The notes beneath the pieces are model-generated. The model was given only the letters and a program-made list of their open reading frames with translations, was not told where the DNA came from and searched no databases. DNA of 64,000 bases, from the NCBI GenBank assembly GCA_964017065.1, contig OZ024783.1:6304093-6368092 (forward strand). Reading direction: 5' to 3'. The stretch comes from Haliclona indistincta. Taxonomy: Eukaryota; Porifera; Demospongiae; Haplosclerida; Chalinidae. Below are positions 39,401-50,064 of the stretch, in pieces (position 1 is the first letter of the stretch; each line of letters opens with the position of its first letter). The position numbers and the translations under genes are program-made.

Positions 39401-41189
39401 TGGAGCACTCCAACTAACAGTAATTGAAGTTGAGTTTTCAGAAATGATCATAACCTGACGTGGTGGTCCTGCAGGTACTGTACAAAACATGTCATGAATT
39501 TTATCTTAGTAGCTATCTATAATATTAATGTACTCACTATCTTCATCAGATATTCCACTAATTTTTGCTGGTGGACCATCTCCTACCAACGTTGTTGCAC
39601 GCACCGAACACGTGTAATTGGTGAAAGGACAAATTTCTATGAAATTAATTGTTCCTAAAGTTCTGTTACTTTTCTTCACATTGTCAACAGTACAGGCAAC
39701 AAGATAGCCGATGATGACTCCATTACGTTCTGACGGAAGTGGAGGAGACCAGGAGAGAGTGAGCGTATGTGATGTGGTGGAGACAGAGAATTTTTGTGGT
39801 GTTCCACTTGGAACTTAATGAAAATGTAATAGCAACATGTAATACATACTGTATAGCTTGACTCACCATCTTGTAGAGTAGTAACTGTGACAGAGGCTGG
39901 TGAGCCTATTTCAATGCTGGTGTGAGCTGTGATGCTACACATGTAGTCAGTGTATGGTAGGAGTCCACTCAGTATGGTTGTATTTTGTGAACCTTCCAGA
40001 TCAAGAATATGTGTTACTCCAGTTCCAGGTATTGAGCATCGAATAGTATAGTTAGTAATTGTCCCATTTATGTCATGAGGTGGTTTCCAAGTAAATGTGA
40101 TTGACGTTGAACTGTTCGAAACAGCTAAGAACTCATTGGGCTGTCCTGAATTAGAAGTGAATCTTACCCAATAATTTAATATACAATCATGTGATTCACT
40201 AACCATTTCTGCTGATTTGATAGACAACATTGCTCCAGTTACTAGATGGAGTGGAATTTCTATTAATGCAGGCAATTTCATTTACACTAGAGTTGCGAGA
40301 GAGAGGATGCTCAGCATAGAAGCTAGGAGAGGCACTAAATCCAATGCCAGCATCATAAAGCCTCCAGTTTAGTTTCCCACACTCATATGTATAGATGGCA
40401 TAGGATCTGACACCATCAGTTGCCAACACAGCTTGAAATGTATTGGTCTACATTTCAGGGAAAAAATAATATATTCATAATTTTCATCACATTGATACAA
40501 TAAAGTCAATTACCGAATTACAACTGGGATTGTCAAACGAGCATGTGTCAGTCCAGCGTACTGCTAAAATCCAACTAGTTTGAAAAACTGATGCACCTTT
40601 TAACACAGTATCAGTGATATAACCATTAACAATGTCAAATATAGCGAGACTGTTTTTGAGACGAGACTCTTGGCCTTGAATCAGTGCAGCATACAAGAAC
40701 AATCCTTTACTTCTAAGATCAATATCATCCCAGTATGGAGCAACAACTTTTTCGCTGATAGGGAATTTTCTTGGATCGAAGGTCGTAACTGAATCTCCAA
40801 AACTTATGAGTCCATTACTTGAAATCTAATATTTGTACCGTTGTCAAACTATTACTGCATTTGAACAACTTTTGTCAAACTCACATAAACACTCGTCTCA
40901 GTGCTATTGCCAAAGGGAAACGGAATAGAGTTTAGCAACTCAGTCGCATTGTCATCTACTCCGAAGTATTTTCCTTCACCAGATACACGAGATTCATCTC
41001 CCAAGTCAAGAAATGGTAGTTCAGATACTCCACTCATTGCTGCGCGGGTCAGTATGCAAGCATTATTTTAGCACACTCGATGATCATGGGATACTACTTA
41101 CCAGTGCTCAAGGGAAGGACTGAGAAAGCCATCGTAAACATAACGATGACCCGTAATGATAACCTCAAAACCTTCAAATATAGAAACAT
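33490..41189 (-). CDS. Adhesion GPCR: NIDO, FN3 x6, Ig x3, EGF, HRM, GAIN/GPS, 7TM (2061 aa)
   Basis: 27 exons keep phase throughout. From 5': 41189-41102, 41039-40885, 40825-40514, 40447-40204, 40145-39867, 39813-39538, 39477-39196, 39139-38858, 38786-38502, 38442-38164, 38109-37813, 37761-37414, 37353-37234, 37180-36905, 36854-36781, 36727-36651, 36616-36444, 36375-36119, 36067-35936, 35876-35841, 35747-35307, 35249-35198, 35148-35036, 34975-34839, 34789-34527, 34476-34410, 34330-33490. Approximate residues: signal peptide 1-29, nidogen-like NIDO 45-265, six FN3 domains 267-827, two Ig 828-1042, EGF 1043-1082, Ig 1083-1174, Cys-rich HRM-like 1283-1368, GAIN to 1590, then the GPS. The GPS has CSFWD and CMCNHLT, with the cleavage triad H1618-L1619-T1620. 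Seven helices and a cytosolic tail follow. Tail tyrosines Y2006, Y2024, Y2036 and Y2051 each sit in YExV. Role inferred: adhesion sensing at the cell surface. The first Ig lacks the usual cysteine pair. Confidence 0.9.
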
Positions 41190-41667
41190 TTTCGGTACGC
41201 AATGCACCGTATGCTGATCGACAGTTGGTTGCGAGGGCTGAAGTTGTATTGCCTAGAGCTCGGTACAGCAGCCTCGTCACAGTTGACAAAATGTCGCTAT
41301 AATCGCTTGGCTACCAACTATTTGCACGGTACACTACCGATCGCGCGTCAACGTGGCTGAACGCATGATAATTAAGTCAATTAACTCGCTATTATAATCA
41401 GTGATCAGAGCAATGGTGTACATCGGTTGTGTAGTAAACGAGACATCAATTTTAATCACGGCATTAATTAGTGGAATCATGGATGCAAAACCCTTAAAGT
41501 ATGCAATTCCAGCTATTTAAATCATTGTACAAACAAGCATGTGTAAGTATGCCGGCATTTATGTGAAAAAAGTTCCGCTTTATGCTTAACCTAGTTTGCT
41601 TATAGATGCTTTCCGCGTGGAGGCTTGAAGGAATATTCGCGCCGCTAGCAATGAGAAGTATTTTCGT

Positions 41668-41744
41668 GTCATGACGAGATACCCGCCCATTGGGGGTCAA
41701 TTAAGGTCCACGAGGGCCCCAGTGGGCGGGTACCTCGTCATGAC
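41668..41744. repeat. Hairpin with 28-bp arms
   Basis: GTCATGACGAGATACCCGCC at 41668 is mirrored by GGCGGGTACCTCGTCATGAC ending at 41744, with a short loop. It lies about 480 bp upstream of the GPCR start codon. Confidence 0.75.
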
Positions 41745-41794
41745 GCGTCACTTCCTCCATAGATACAGTATACCAAGTACCAACAGGGATTAGC

Positions 41795-41852
41795 TAGCCT
41801 CGTCCCCAGGCCCCGCCTCCCAAAGCCTGGAGAGAGCCTGGAGACGAGGCTA
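41795..41852. mobile_element. Short Mutator-like MITE remnant
   Basis: TAGCCTCGTCCCCAGGC at the left and CTGGAGACGAGGCTA at the right are ends of the same family as 19580-19806, with almost all of the interior deleted. AACAGGGATTAGC occurs just left of the element and again at 41859-41871, six bases beyond its right end. Confidence 0.7.
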
Positions 41853-41860
41853 CAACATAA

Positions 41861-42656
41861 CAGGGATTAGCAACGCGTGCGCATTCCAATACATTTTGTA
41901 TTACGATCCTCGTTACGGGTTAAAAATTAAACGTTGCCTTGCAACGAGCTCGTTGCTAAGCTAGCTCTTGACGACCGTGCTAAGAAGAGTCACCGGCACG
42001 GCACGTTGTCGAGCTCTGGTGATTGACTAGTACGTTCTGCATACACTTTGATAGTAAAGGCGATTTGAGTACTTTCGTTTTGATCGCTAACCGGCGTATC
42101 GGTTGTTGGTTGCAGGACAAGCGTTGTAAAACGCTAACAAACAGTTTGTTTACTCTGCTGAAAAGTGGGTTGTGTACCTGTTACTAGTTTTTAGTTGTGC
42201 TTCGGTCCATTCTTTGCTGATAACATGTTAGTTCGTACATGTCCTCGTGGAATTAGCGCATTTTCTATTCTCGATCTCACACGGTGCAGCGCTATCACAC
42301 TAGACAAACTAAGCCGTTCAGCCCTACGGTACAGGTCTTTGTGTACCTCTTCTGACAATAGATACACTCTGGCTGATCTTGTTTTCAGTTTATCCTCGAG
42401 AAGAAAGGCCGTTCTACGGAACCAACTGTGCTGAAAGAAGATCTTGCTTTTAACATTGTTTTTCTCGTGCTTTGAATTCTTCTTTGTACTGACAATTTTC
42501 CTGCCTTCGCGCTACAGCAGTCCTACCCACACACGCGATTAGTCAAGCCATGCTATTTGGCGGGCCCTACTCTTCGCACGCTGTGCTTTAACACGTTGAA
42601 AATTTAACCCGTAACGCGGATGTAGTTGAAATTGCTCGGTCCGTTGCTAATCCCTG
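41861..42656. mobile_element. Inverted-repeat element, about 0.8 kb
   Basis: CAGGGATTAGCAACG at the left is mirrored by CGTTGCTAATCCCTG at the right. A second inner pair, CGTTACGGGTTAAA/TTTAACCCGTAACG, lies about 50 bp inward. The interior shows no recognisable transposase; a 79-codon frame at 42195-42434 has no family resemblance. No clear target duplication was seen. Confidence 0.7.
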
Positions 42657-42670
42657 TGAGTATATTGTAT

Positions 42671-43055
42671 CAAGGGCTTAACGCTTATCGAACCCCTCCG
42701 TGGCAAGAGGGCATGCAACTCTGAATACTGTAATGTAGACGGCGTTTTGGAAACTGTTACTAAATATAGATATCCGGTTGCTCACGTGAATGTAACATAA
42801 ACGGACGTTAGCAATAGTGCACTGTTTTGCTAACGCGCGATTTTCGTATCTATGCAGCAGCCGAGCGTCTTGTACGAACGAGCTAGCTAGATATAATTAT
42901 AGCAACGCGCGCAAACGCAATACGAATGCATCATGTGATCAACCGGAAACATTAACTTATTAAATTTATTAATTCTAAATTTAGTAACAGTTTCCAAAAC
43001 GCCGTCTACACTAGTTGCATGCCCTCTCGCCGCTTCGCGGCTCGATAAGCCCTTG
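42671..43055. mobile_element. Inverted-repeat MITE with 7-bp target duplication
   Basis: The left end is CAAGGGCTTAACGCTTATCG and the right end mirrors it (CGATAAGCCCTTG). Further matched inner blocks are AGAGGGCATGCAACT and GTAGACGGCGTTTTGGAAAC. ATTGTAT is repeated directly at 42664-42670 and 43056-43062. The interior is AT-rich and non-coding. Confidence 0.88.
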
Positions 43056-43062
43056 ATTGTAT

Positions 43063-44090
43063 CTATGCTTCCTCATTGCTAGCGTCACTTTCGCGGCGCG
43101 GACATTCATTCAAGTTCACGCCTCCACTCGGAAAGCATCTGCATATTATAGTACTATACAATTTTACCTAAAGAGTGGTATGTATGATTTAGAAACGTGC
43201 AGTTATGTCAACCACACATTGCTACCAGGACACTCAGATTACTATCTAAACTATCACTGTCAAATCAAAATAGTTCTGTGATGATGTAAGAAAGGCTGGC
43301 TGGCAGGAAAGTGCTTGGTTATAGTATGCCAAAAATCCAGTTTTTACTCCCTTCATTTTGAACATGCAGGGTGTATAAACATTTAGATGAGCTAGTGTGT
43401 AGTCTAATAATGGTGTGTCATACAGACTAAGCCTAGCTACACATTGGTGATATCAAGGTATTATAATAGTCACTGCTTTAATTGAAGCAGAGCTGACTGC
43501 TTAGCGTGCACAACCTTATACCACAAGAAGTCTTAAGCAACATGAAGATGATTTTCTCTTGCACTCCTACATGTTATGAGAGCATCATACGTCAATTAAA
43601 CTGTCTGCAATCTAACTCTCACACATGCTGTTCTTCCAGTATAAATTTTGTAAATTATGGACCATTTGCATAATAATTATTGTGAAATAGAATAATGTAT
43701 TTCTTTAATGATTGACACTAGTACATGCATTGTACATGATAACTGCAAGCATACGAATAATATGTACCTTGCTACTAGACATGTGAACATGACAATTAAC
43801 TAAGTTTTCATTGTGACAACTTTTAAAATTCTCTGAGGCCTCAGGCTTGGCACATTTTTTCAGAGTTACACTGTACTGTAAGTGATCAAGATGATTGAAT
43901 ACTGGATTCTGAATCAGTATCCTTTATCAGCTCATCCTTTTTCTGTCAGTGTGACTTCCTCCTAAACATTGTGCGTCTCTTTAAACTCTGTAAGTTGTAT
44001 TCTTTCAGAAGCTAGGATAGAATATAGTGAAGTAGTCATTTCCATCACAAGGTAAATGCCTCCTTTTAATTTGAATGCAGTGTCTGCAAG
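43063..44090. other. Spacer, no gene recognised
   Basis: AT-rich sequence with short open frames only. A 74-codon plus frame at 43057-43281 has no resemblance to a known family and no convincing splice context. Confidence 0.5.
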
Positions 44091-44094
44091 CAGA

Positions 44095-44330
44095 TCACCA
44101 TGACTCCTTGAAAAGCAGTGCAGATGATAAGAAGAAGTCACGAAGAGCAGCCAGATAACACCTTCTCTAATCTGTTGCCAATAGTCCAGTGACCCAACCC
44201 AAGCCAAAAGGTACTGCTACGGCAAAGAATAGCCACAATGATAGTGTGGACAATTCAGTTTAACAAGTTGATAATCAAAAATTGTGCTAAAAGACCGTCG
44301 TAGAAGGTACATGCGCCTGTATCAAAATAT
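44095..44330 (-). pseudogene. Degraded copy of the GPCR last exon
   Basis: The shared block CCTTGAAAAGCAGTGCAGAT (near 44114) and later GGCAAAGAATAGCCACAATGA-type and CGTAGAAGG blocks align in the same order and orientation with 34030-34330, the 5' part of the adhesion GPCR's last exon. Small deletions break the frame. The copy stops near the position corresponding to the exon's acceptor. Confidence 0.8.
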
Positions 44331-45220
44331 TTTATGTAATTTACTTATGACTAAATTAATTTTGATGCGCTCGACAAATGGAGGAGGACAGCTAGAGAGA
44401 CGACAACTATTTCTAGTTGCGTCCTAAGAGGCCATAATGTCTATAAAGATGTTTGGGATCCAATAGTTGGAGAAACACTTGCCTGTCAGTCAACAGTAAA
44501 TAGCTTAACTAGCTATAGTCTGGCCACAGCAGCCACTGATGTAGGGATCTATGGTCTGTTAGCAAGTCAATCGTGTTACCATTCTATGCTAACCTTGTTC
44601 CTTGTTGGTTTACATTGTGAACCAGAGTGGTAGATTTCTTCATCACTACATCCTTTTGATTTCGATAGTGAACACTATGATTGTCAGTACGCATTTTGCA
44701 CAATGCGCATGTTTGTATTTAATTTGCTGTCACCTAAGTTTCACAGTTTTCGTTTTCAGAGCTTGAGCTTCAAGCAAGGTTAGTTTAGCAGTTTTTGAAG
44801 CATTTGGATAAAATTGTCACATACTGTAAAATTTGACTTTGAATTGGTCTTTGAGAGAGTCACTATGAATTGCTTCTCTTAGCTTGTCAGCGTCATCCTG
44901 TCATTAATAATATTGTTATAAATGCTTACTAGTGTATAATGCATCATTAGTGATTGTGTTAGCCAATAAAAAATCAATGTCCCATGCAGTATTCGTGGTA
45001 GTATTTCATACATGTACTACATTTATCCAACCGTGTAAAGAATGTTTGAAAATAAACCAGCATCAATTTTATGGCAAATTTAATTTTCGAAAGGCGCAAG
45101 CGTCACGAAAATTACTGAATTTAATGTGCGAAATATTTTGGTGCCGAACATTACCGGTTATAATGTAACTAGTTCTAGAGGTTTTGACTTTCGCCTTTGA
45201 TTTGATTTTTGCAGCAGATA

Positions 45221-45370
45221 ATGGCTGACATTTTGAAGATGGTTGCACTACCGGTGCAGTGGGTGTGGGGGTTACTCATTGGGTACTGCTGGTCGTGCTG
45301 GTGGTGGAGTAAATGGTATAATATATACTATAGTGGGGTCTGCTGTACAGTACATATGCAGCACAGATAA
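45221..45370 (+). CDS. Possible small Trp-rich hydrophobic ORF (49 aa)
   Basis: ATG follows the acceptor-like sequence TTTGATTTTTGCAG by six bases. The product is hydrophobic and rich in tryptophan and cysteine (WVWGLLIGYCWSCWWWSKW). A donor-like TG|GTATAA could end an exon after SKW. Not recognised; it may be chance. Confidence 0.15.
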   Translation: MADILKMVALPVQWVWGLLIGYCWSCWWWSKWYNIYYSGVCCTVHMQHR

Positions 45371-45484
45371 TTAATACTGAGCTAATACTTACCAGCAATA
45401 AATTTGTATCTTTTCCTCAAGAAAGGTGACTGCAAAGCCTAGCATACATTCACATAAACGTTAACGTTACAGTGAAGCTTATTC

Positions 45485-45835
45485 TGTAACTGTGCTTGGG
45501 TGCTCCAGTACGTACTACTACTGAAAAAGGTGATAAGGTGCTCCAGTACGTACTACTACTGAAAAGGTGCTTGGGTACTTCAGTATGTATACTACTACTG
45601 AAAAAGGTGCTAAGATGCTCCAGTATGTACTTCTACTGAAAAATGAGCTTGGGTGCTCCAATACGTACTACTACTGAAAAATTGGGTGCTCTAGTATGTA
45701 CTACTACTGAAGAAGGTGCTTAGGTGCTCCAATACGTACTACTGAAAGTGTTTAGCTGTTCCGGTACTGCTATTGAAAAGGGTGGTTAGGTGTTCCAGTA
45801 TAGTACTACTGAAGAGTGTTTAGGTGCTTTAGTGC
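45485..45835 (+). repeat. Degenerate minisatellite, about 35-bp unit
   Basis: About nine units of GTGCTCCAGTACGTACTACT with ACTGAAAAAG. Unit length and sequence drift towards the right end. It abuts the duplicated 3' flank that starts near 45815. Confidence 0.85.
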
Positions 45836-46930
45836 AGCTTATCCATAGCAGTGTTATAGAGTAGTGCACGGGGCGGGGGCTAGTACTAAACTGTCAATAC
45901 ATACCCTAATAATAAGGTTTTATTTCAATGCTAGTAATACACATGCCACATAACCTAGACTACATTGAGCTACAAATCCTTGCCGCTGCACTGCAGAAAG
46001 TAGTGCTGATCACTATAGATAATCAGCTGCTCAGATGTATAATAATAATTAATAGCAACTATGGAATTCATGATTGACTGATTGACTAAAAAGCAGCATG
46101 CATATGCATAAGTAGTTTTTATAAACCAGTGGAACATTCAAAACTACAGTACTACATGTCTGTGATGCAGTGGAGGCATTAATTTTAGTGAACATATCGA
46201 GCTTAGTTAGGTGCTTCATGCATGCTTAGAAGACAAAGACAGACTCTTCTGCAGCATTGGTTGCAGTAGTAATCTTGCGTGCATGGTGAGAATGAGTGAG
46301 CAACTTGAAATGGGTTACAATTAAACAAAGCTCATTTGCTGGGAAAACATTATCATTGCATGCATTAATCAATTAATAAGGAGAACACATATAATTATTA
46401 TCTCCTCTACACCAACATCTTAATTGCCGTTATCCATATTTTTGCCCAGCGGCAATGAACTGATGTACTATTTTTCAATTTTCTACGCCCACCTCACTTT
46501 TACCTACATGTAACGATTATCATTGTTCCAGCATTATACACTTCTTTAGTCAAAGCTGCTGTGATAAGCCATATTAAAGCTAATCAATGTTGTTAGTAGT
46601 TTAGTACCCTAAGTTGTGACCATAAACAAGAGATCATTACAGAGGTTTTAATACTTCTTGCAAGGAAAATTTGAGTGTAAAGCGGTACCTTACAGTTACT
46701 AATGTGTCAAATCACTGGTATTTATTCACACAATGGAGCACGATCAAAGACTTAATGACAGTTTAACGCATTAGTGTTCCACGCTGTACGGTCTACGCTC
46801 TACAGTTTATGCTTTACCCTTGCAAGAAGTAATAAAACCGCTGTAGTGCAAAACTCATAAACAATTTCACATGATCTAACACTTCAGTACAATGAGTCAA
46901 ACTAAACTAGCTACTAGTATTGCTCTTGTA
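45815..46930 (-). repeat. Duplicated 3' flank of a metallolyase/EF-hand copy
   Basis: Blocks match 49645-50058, the sequence just 3' of intact copy 2, in the same order and orientation: GTGTTTAGGTGCTTTAGTGC, CATTGTTCCAGCATTATA, CTTTAGTCAAAGCTGCTGTG, CATAAACAAGAGATCATTA and CTTCAGTACAATGAGTCAA. The match stops with TTGTAACAGCTG, a few bases before where the stop codon would be. A MITE is inserted in it at 46636-46853. Confidence 0.8.
46636..46853. mobile_element. MITE with TIR around a CTTGCAAG motif
   Basis: Left end AGAGGTTTTAATACTTCTTG with CAAGG; right end CCTTGCAAGAAGTAATAAAACCGCTGT is its mirror. A relative in the opposite orientation occupies about 48065-48250 with the same CCTTGCAAGGACTAATAAAA end. 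It is absent from the homologous flank of copy 2. Confidence 0.7.
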
Positions 46931-46984
46931 ACAGCTGAATTAATTGCACATACATGATCAATAATTATTCACAAAAAAATCGAT

Positions 46985-47960
46985 GAATGGCAATGTTTGC
47001 TGTACCCAGTTCCACACCGGACAACACCCATCCAATAGGCGGGAAGGGGCAGCGGCCAGACTAACATCTAACTCTGTCTACCCGACAGTTGCGCTCATGA
47101 TTCTAGGAAACATAATTTTATGCGCTTCAGACTTTCAGTGAATGGATCTAGACCGCATGATGCATGAGGGCCCACAGCTCGCCGCTATACCCTGCAACCT
47201 GCTCATAGTCCAAATTAACTGGAATTAATGTCATTGCTATTCCCCTTTTGTTGCTTGAAGACAACAAGTAATTATCAATAATCATGCAAAATTAATATTT
47301 CATACTAGTAGTCTGTAGATGAAAGCATGATGTGCTGACTTTCATATCTAATACGTCCCGGGTTTATTATGTGAGATGTGAGTAACATTTTGCTGGCTGA
47401 TATGCTGGCAGGCTTTTCTCAGTAATTGGTCTGTCACTTTAGTGGCTTAGCAGCCATAGTTATTAATAATTTAATTACAACTATGGCTACACAGTTGTGT
47501 TTGTGGTACAGCGAAACCCGTAGAGCATAGACCGGGAAGGGGCAGCGGCCAGACTAACATCTAACTCTGTCTACCCGACAGTTGCGCTCACGATTCTAGG
47601 AATCATAATTAATTTTTATGGGCTTCAGACTTTCAGTGAATGGATCCAGACCGCATGATGCGTTAGGGCCCACAGCTCGCCGCAATACCCTGCAACCTGC
47701 TCATAGTCCAAATTAACTGGAATTAATGTCATTGCTATTCCCATTTTGTTGCTTGAAGACAACAAGTAATAATCATGCAAAATTAATATTTCATACTAGT
47801 CTGTAGATGAAAGCATGATGTGCTGACTTTCATATCTTATACGTCACGGGTTTATTATGTGAGATGTGAGTAACATTTTGCTGGCTGATATGCTGGCGGG
47901 CTTTACTCAGTAATCGGTCTATCACTTTAGTGGCTTAGCATACAGTACACGTGTAGCTAA
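46985..47960 (-). repeat. Two tandem copies of a metallolyase 5' flank
   Basis: About 47030-47450 and 47530-47945 repeat each other almost exactly, including the GGGAAGGGGCAGCGGCCAGA start. Both match 51975-52400, which is upstream of intact copy 2 (shared CTCACGATTCTAGGAA, GACCGCATGATG, ATGATGTGCTGACTTTCATA, TATGTGAGATGTGAGTA). With the 3' flank ending at 46930, only about 50 bp separate sequences that should be split by a 1.7-kb gene. Confidence 0.8.
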
Positions 47961-48494
47961 TCACCATGCTGGGCTGTACACAACAGAAGAACTGTCAAGT
48001 CAGTCAAAGCCATAGTTATTAATAATTAATTTTAATTATAACTATGGCTTCACAGTTGTGTTTGTGGTACAGCGAAACCCGTAGAGCATAAACCGTAAAG
48101 CGTGGAGCACTAATGTGTTAAAATTCCATTTCAATCTTCCATCATGCTCCACTGTGGGAATAATATCAATGAATTGACACATTAGTGACTGCAATTGGCG
48201 ACTGTCTACACTCAAATCCTCCTTGCAAGGACTAATAAAACCGCTGTACACAGGCCTTCCTGAACATGGTCAATGTTTCACTCCACACAAAAATTGCTTA
48301 TTCAATAACATGGTACATACATCACAACACCTCATAAACTTCTGTTTAGTTGTATTCGCAATATGTAGGAAGTGTATTCATGTACAAGTACAATCAAGAC
48401 ACACTACACCCAATCAAAAATAACAAACTCAGTTACTAAACATTGTGGCATAGCCATGCAAATGGCTACAATTTAACTGCTCATTGTGCATTAC

Positions 48495-48760
48495 AGGTAT
48501 AATGCCTTTCTGGAAACTTGAGTCAAGTCCAACAGCTCATCAGCATTCGCAACATCTGGATACTGATGCAGTGCCCACTTGATGTAGACGAGGAACTCTT
48601 TCCAGTCAATTACGTAGCCATCTGAGTCCATGTCCAAGCATTGGAGGCCTTGTTTAGTTATATCACATCGATAGCAGCCAAAGTAAGGAGCCATGAATGA
48701 GTTTTTGATGGTGTGGGTTTTCGACCTTGAACTATATCACTTATTATGCCTCGGTTGGCG
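48495..48760 (-). pseudogene. Truncated metallolyase/EF-hand copy (C-terminal piece)
   Basis: Encodes the EF-hand region from MAPYFGCYRCD to DVANADELLDL. It has one extra codon inside the EF loop (GYVIDW instead of GYVDW), a frameshift after LLDL, and loss of the normal C terminus. Just upstream the sequence jumps to a piece matching copy 3 near 61270-61320 (TTTTGATGGTGTGGGTTTTC), then ends in an unrelated repeat with GGCGGAGCCAC. The frame and coding region are both broken. Confidence 0.88.
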
Positions 48761-49640
48761 GAGCCACAAGGCATACAGTAATCATGTTTGTCTGTCTGTG
48801 TGTATATCTGTCCGCTTTAGTTCTGAAAGACGGGAAAGAATCAGCTGGTGGTAAGTGCAAAATCGACATAAAACGTTAATAGCTCGAACTTGATGGTCTT
48901 AGATTTTGAATTAAAGCTTTGTTCGAGACCTAAGCACCTTTTTCATTTTGATTTCATGTGCAAATAATATTATTATTCATGATTGATGAATGTGATTGGA
49001 CACTAAAGAACATGAGATCATCATGGCACAGTGCTTTGAGTATAATAATAAAGCTAAAAAGCCTAGCAAAGCTGCTTTGCAATGGTGATGAAGTCTATGG
49101 TACTTTATAATAATTATAATAGTTACTTACATGTTGTAAGTTGTGTACAATTGCATAATTATAACATACATGCAATTGCACAACTGCATGGCTTTGGTGA
49201 AACTTTTCTGAGGCTTCGCACTGGCTATACATTAAATCAAATATTCACTGCTATGTATGAGCACTTTACTTACCAGTCACTTGACACATTATATCAGCCC
49301 ATTCAAATACTGTAGTATACCATGCCAGCTGAGGTTGTCAGGTATAGGTTGTATTGTATTCAGTGCCATCTTTGCAGTGCCAGGAAACTACCTCCCATCA
49401 CATGCATTGTGTGCACTATTATGATCTCATGTTTGTTTTAGTGTTTTATCATATCCATGTCATATAATCATTATGATGAATACAATCTTTTCATTCATGG
49501 TGTGGTGATGCACTGACTGACTCATCGTCTCCTGATTGGAAGGAAATTCATTTACCAAAATTTGAATATGGCTTCAACTATAACAATTTCCGTTGCTTCG
49601 ATAGTCCCACTATGTAATTAAAATTTGAAATTGGGTATCA
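48755..49640. other. Spacer with dispersed-repeat fragment
   Basis: The first 100 bp carry the GGTTGGCGGAGCCACAAGGC block related to the repeat at 12705. The rest is AT-rich with no recognised gene. Confidence 0.5.
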
Positions 49641-50064
49641 GCAGAGTGTTTAGGTGCTTTAGTGCAGCTTATCCATAGCAGTGTTATAGTGTAGTGGGGG
49701 TAGTACAAGAGGCTTCCTGTACTGTCAATACGTGCCCTGATATAAGGTTATATTTCTAAAGAGTTTTCATGATTAATGTACTATTTTTTAATTTCCACAC
49801 CCATCTTACTTTTACCTAACGACTATCATTGTTCCAGCATTATATGACACGTTTCTTTAGTCAAAGCTGCTGTGCTAAGCCATTAGCTAATCAATGTTGT
49901 CAGCACCCAAAGCTGTGAATTCTTGACACCATAAACAAGAGATCATTAGTGAAAAACTCATAAACAATTTCACATGATATTCAGAATCTAACACTTCAGT
50001 ACAATGAGTCAAGCTAAGCTAGCTTCTAGTATTGTTTTTTTTGTTCTTGTAACAGCTGGAAGTT

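Noticed and set aside
41098..41289. 63-residue minus frame beginning LSTVTRLLYRALGNTT as the GPCR first exon
   Set aside because: It has no ATG and does not join exon 2 in phase. The overlapping frame from the ATG at 41189 does join in phase and gives a good signal peptide.
43962..44207. 81-codon minus frame as a novel membrane protein
   Set aside because: It overlaps the degraded GPCR exon copy in a disrupted frame; the hydrophobicity is inherited from the parent exon.
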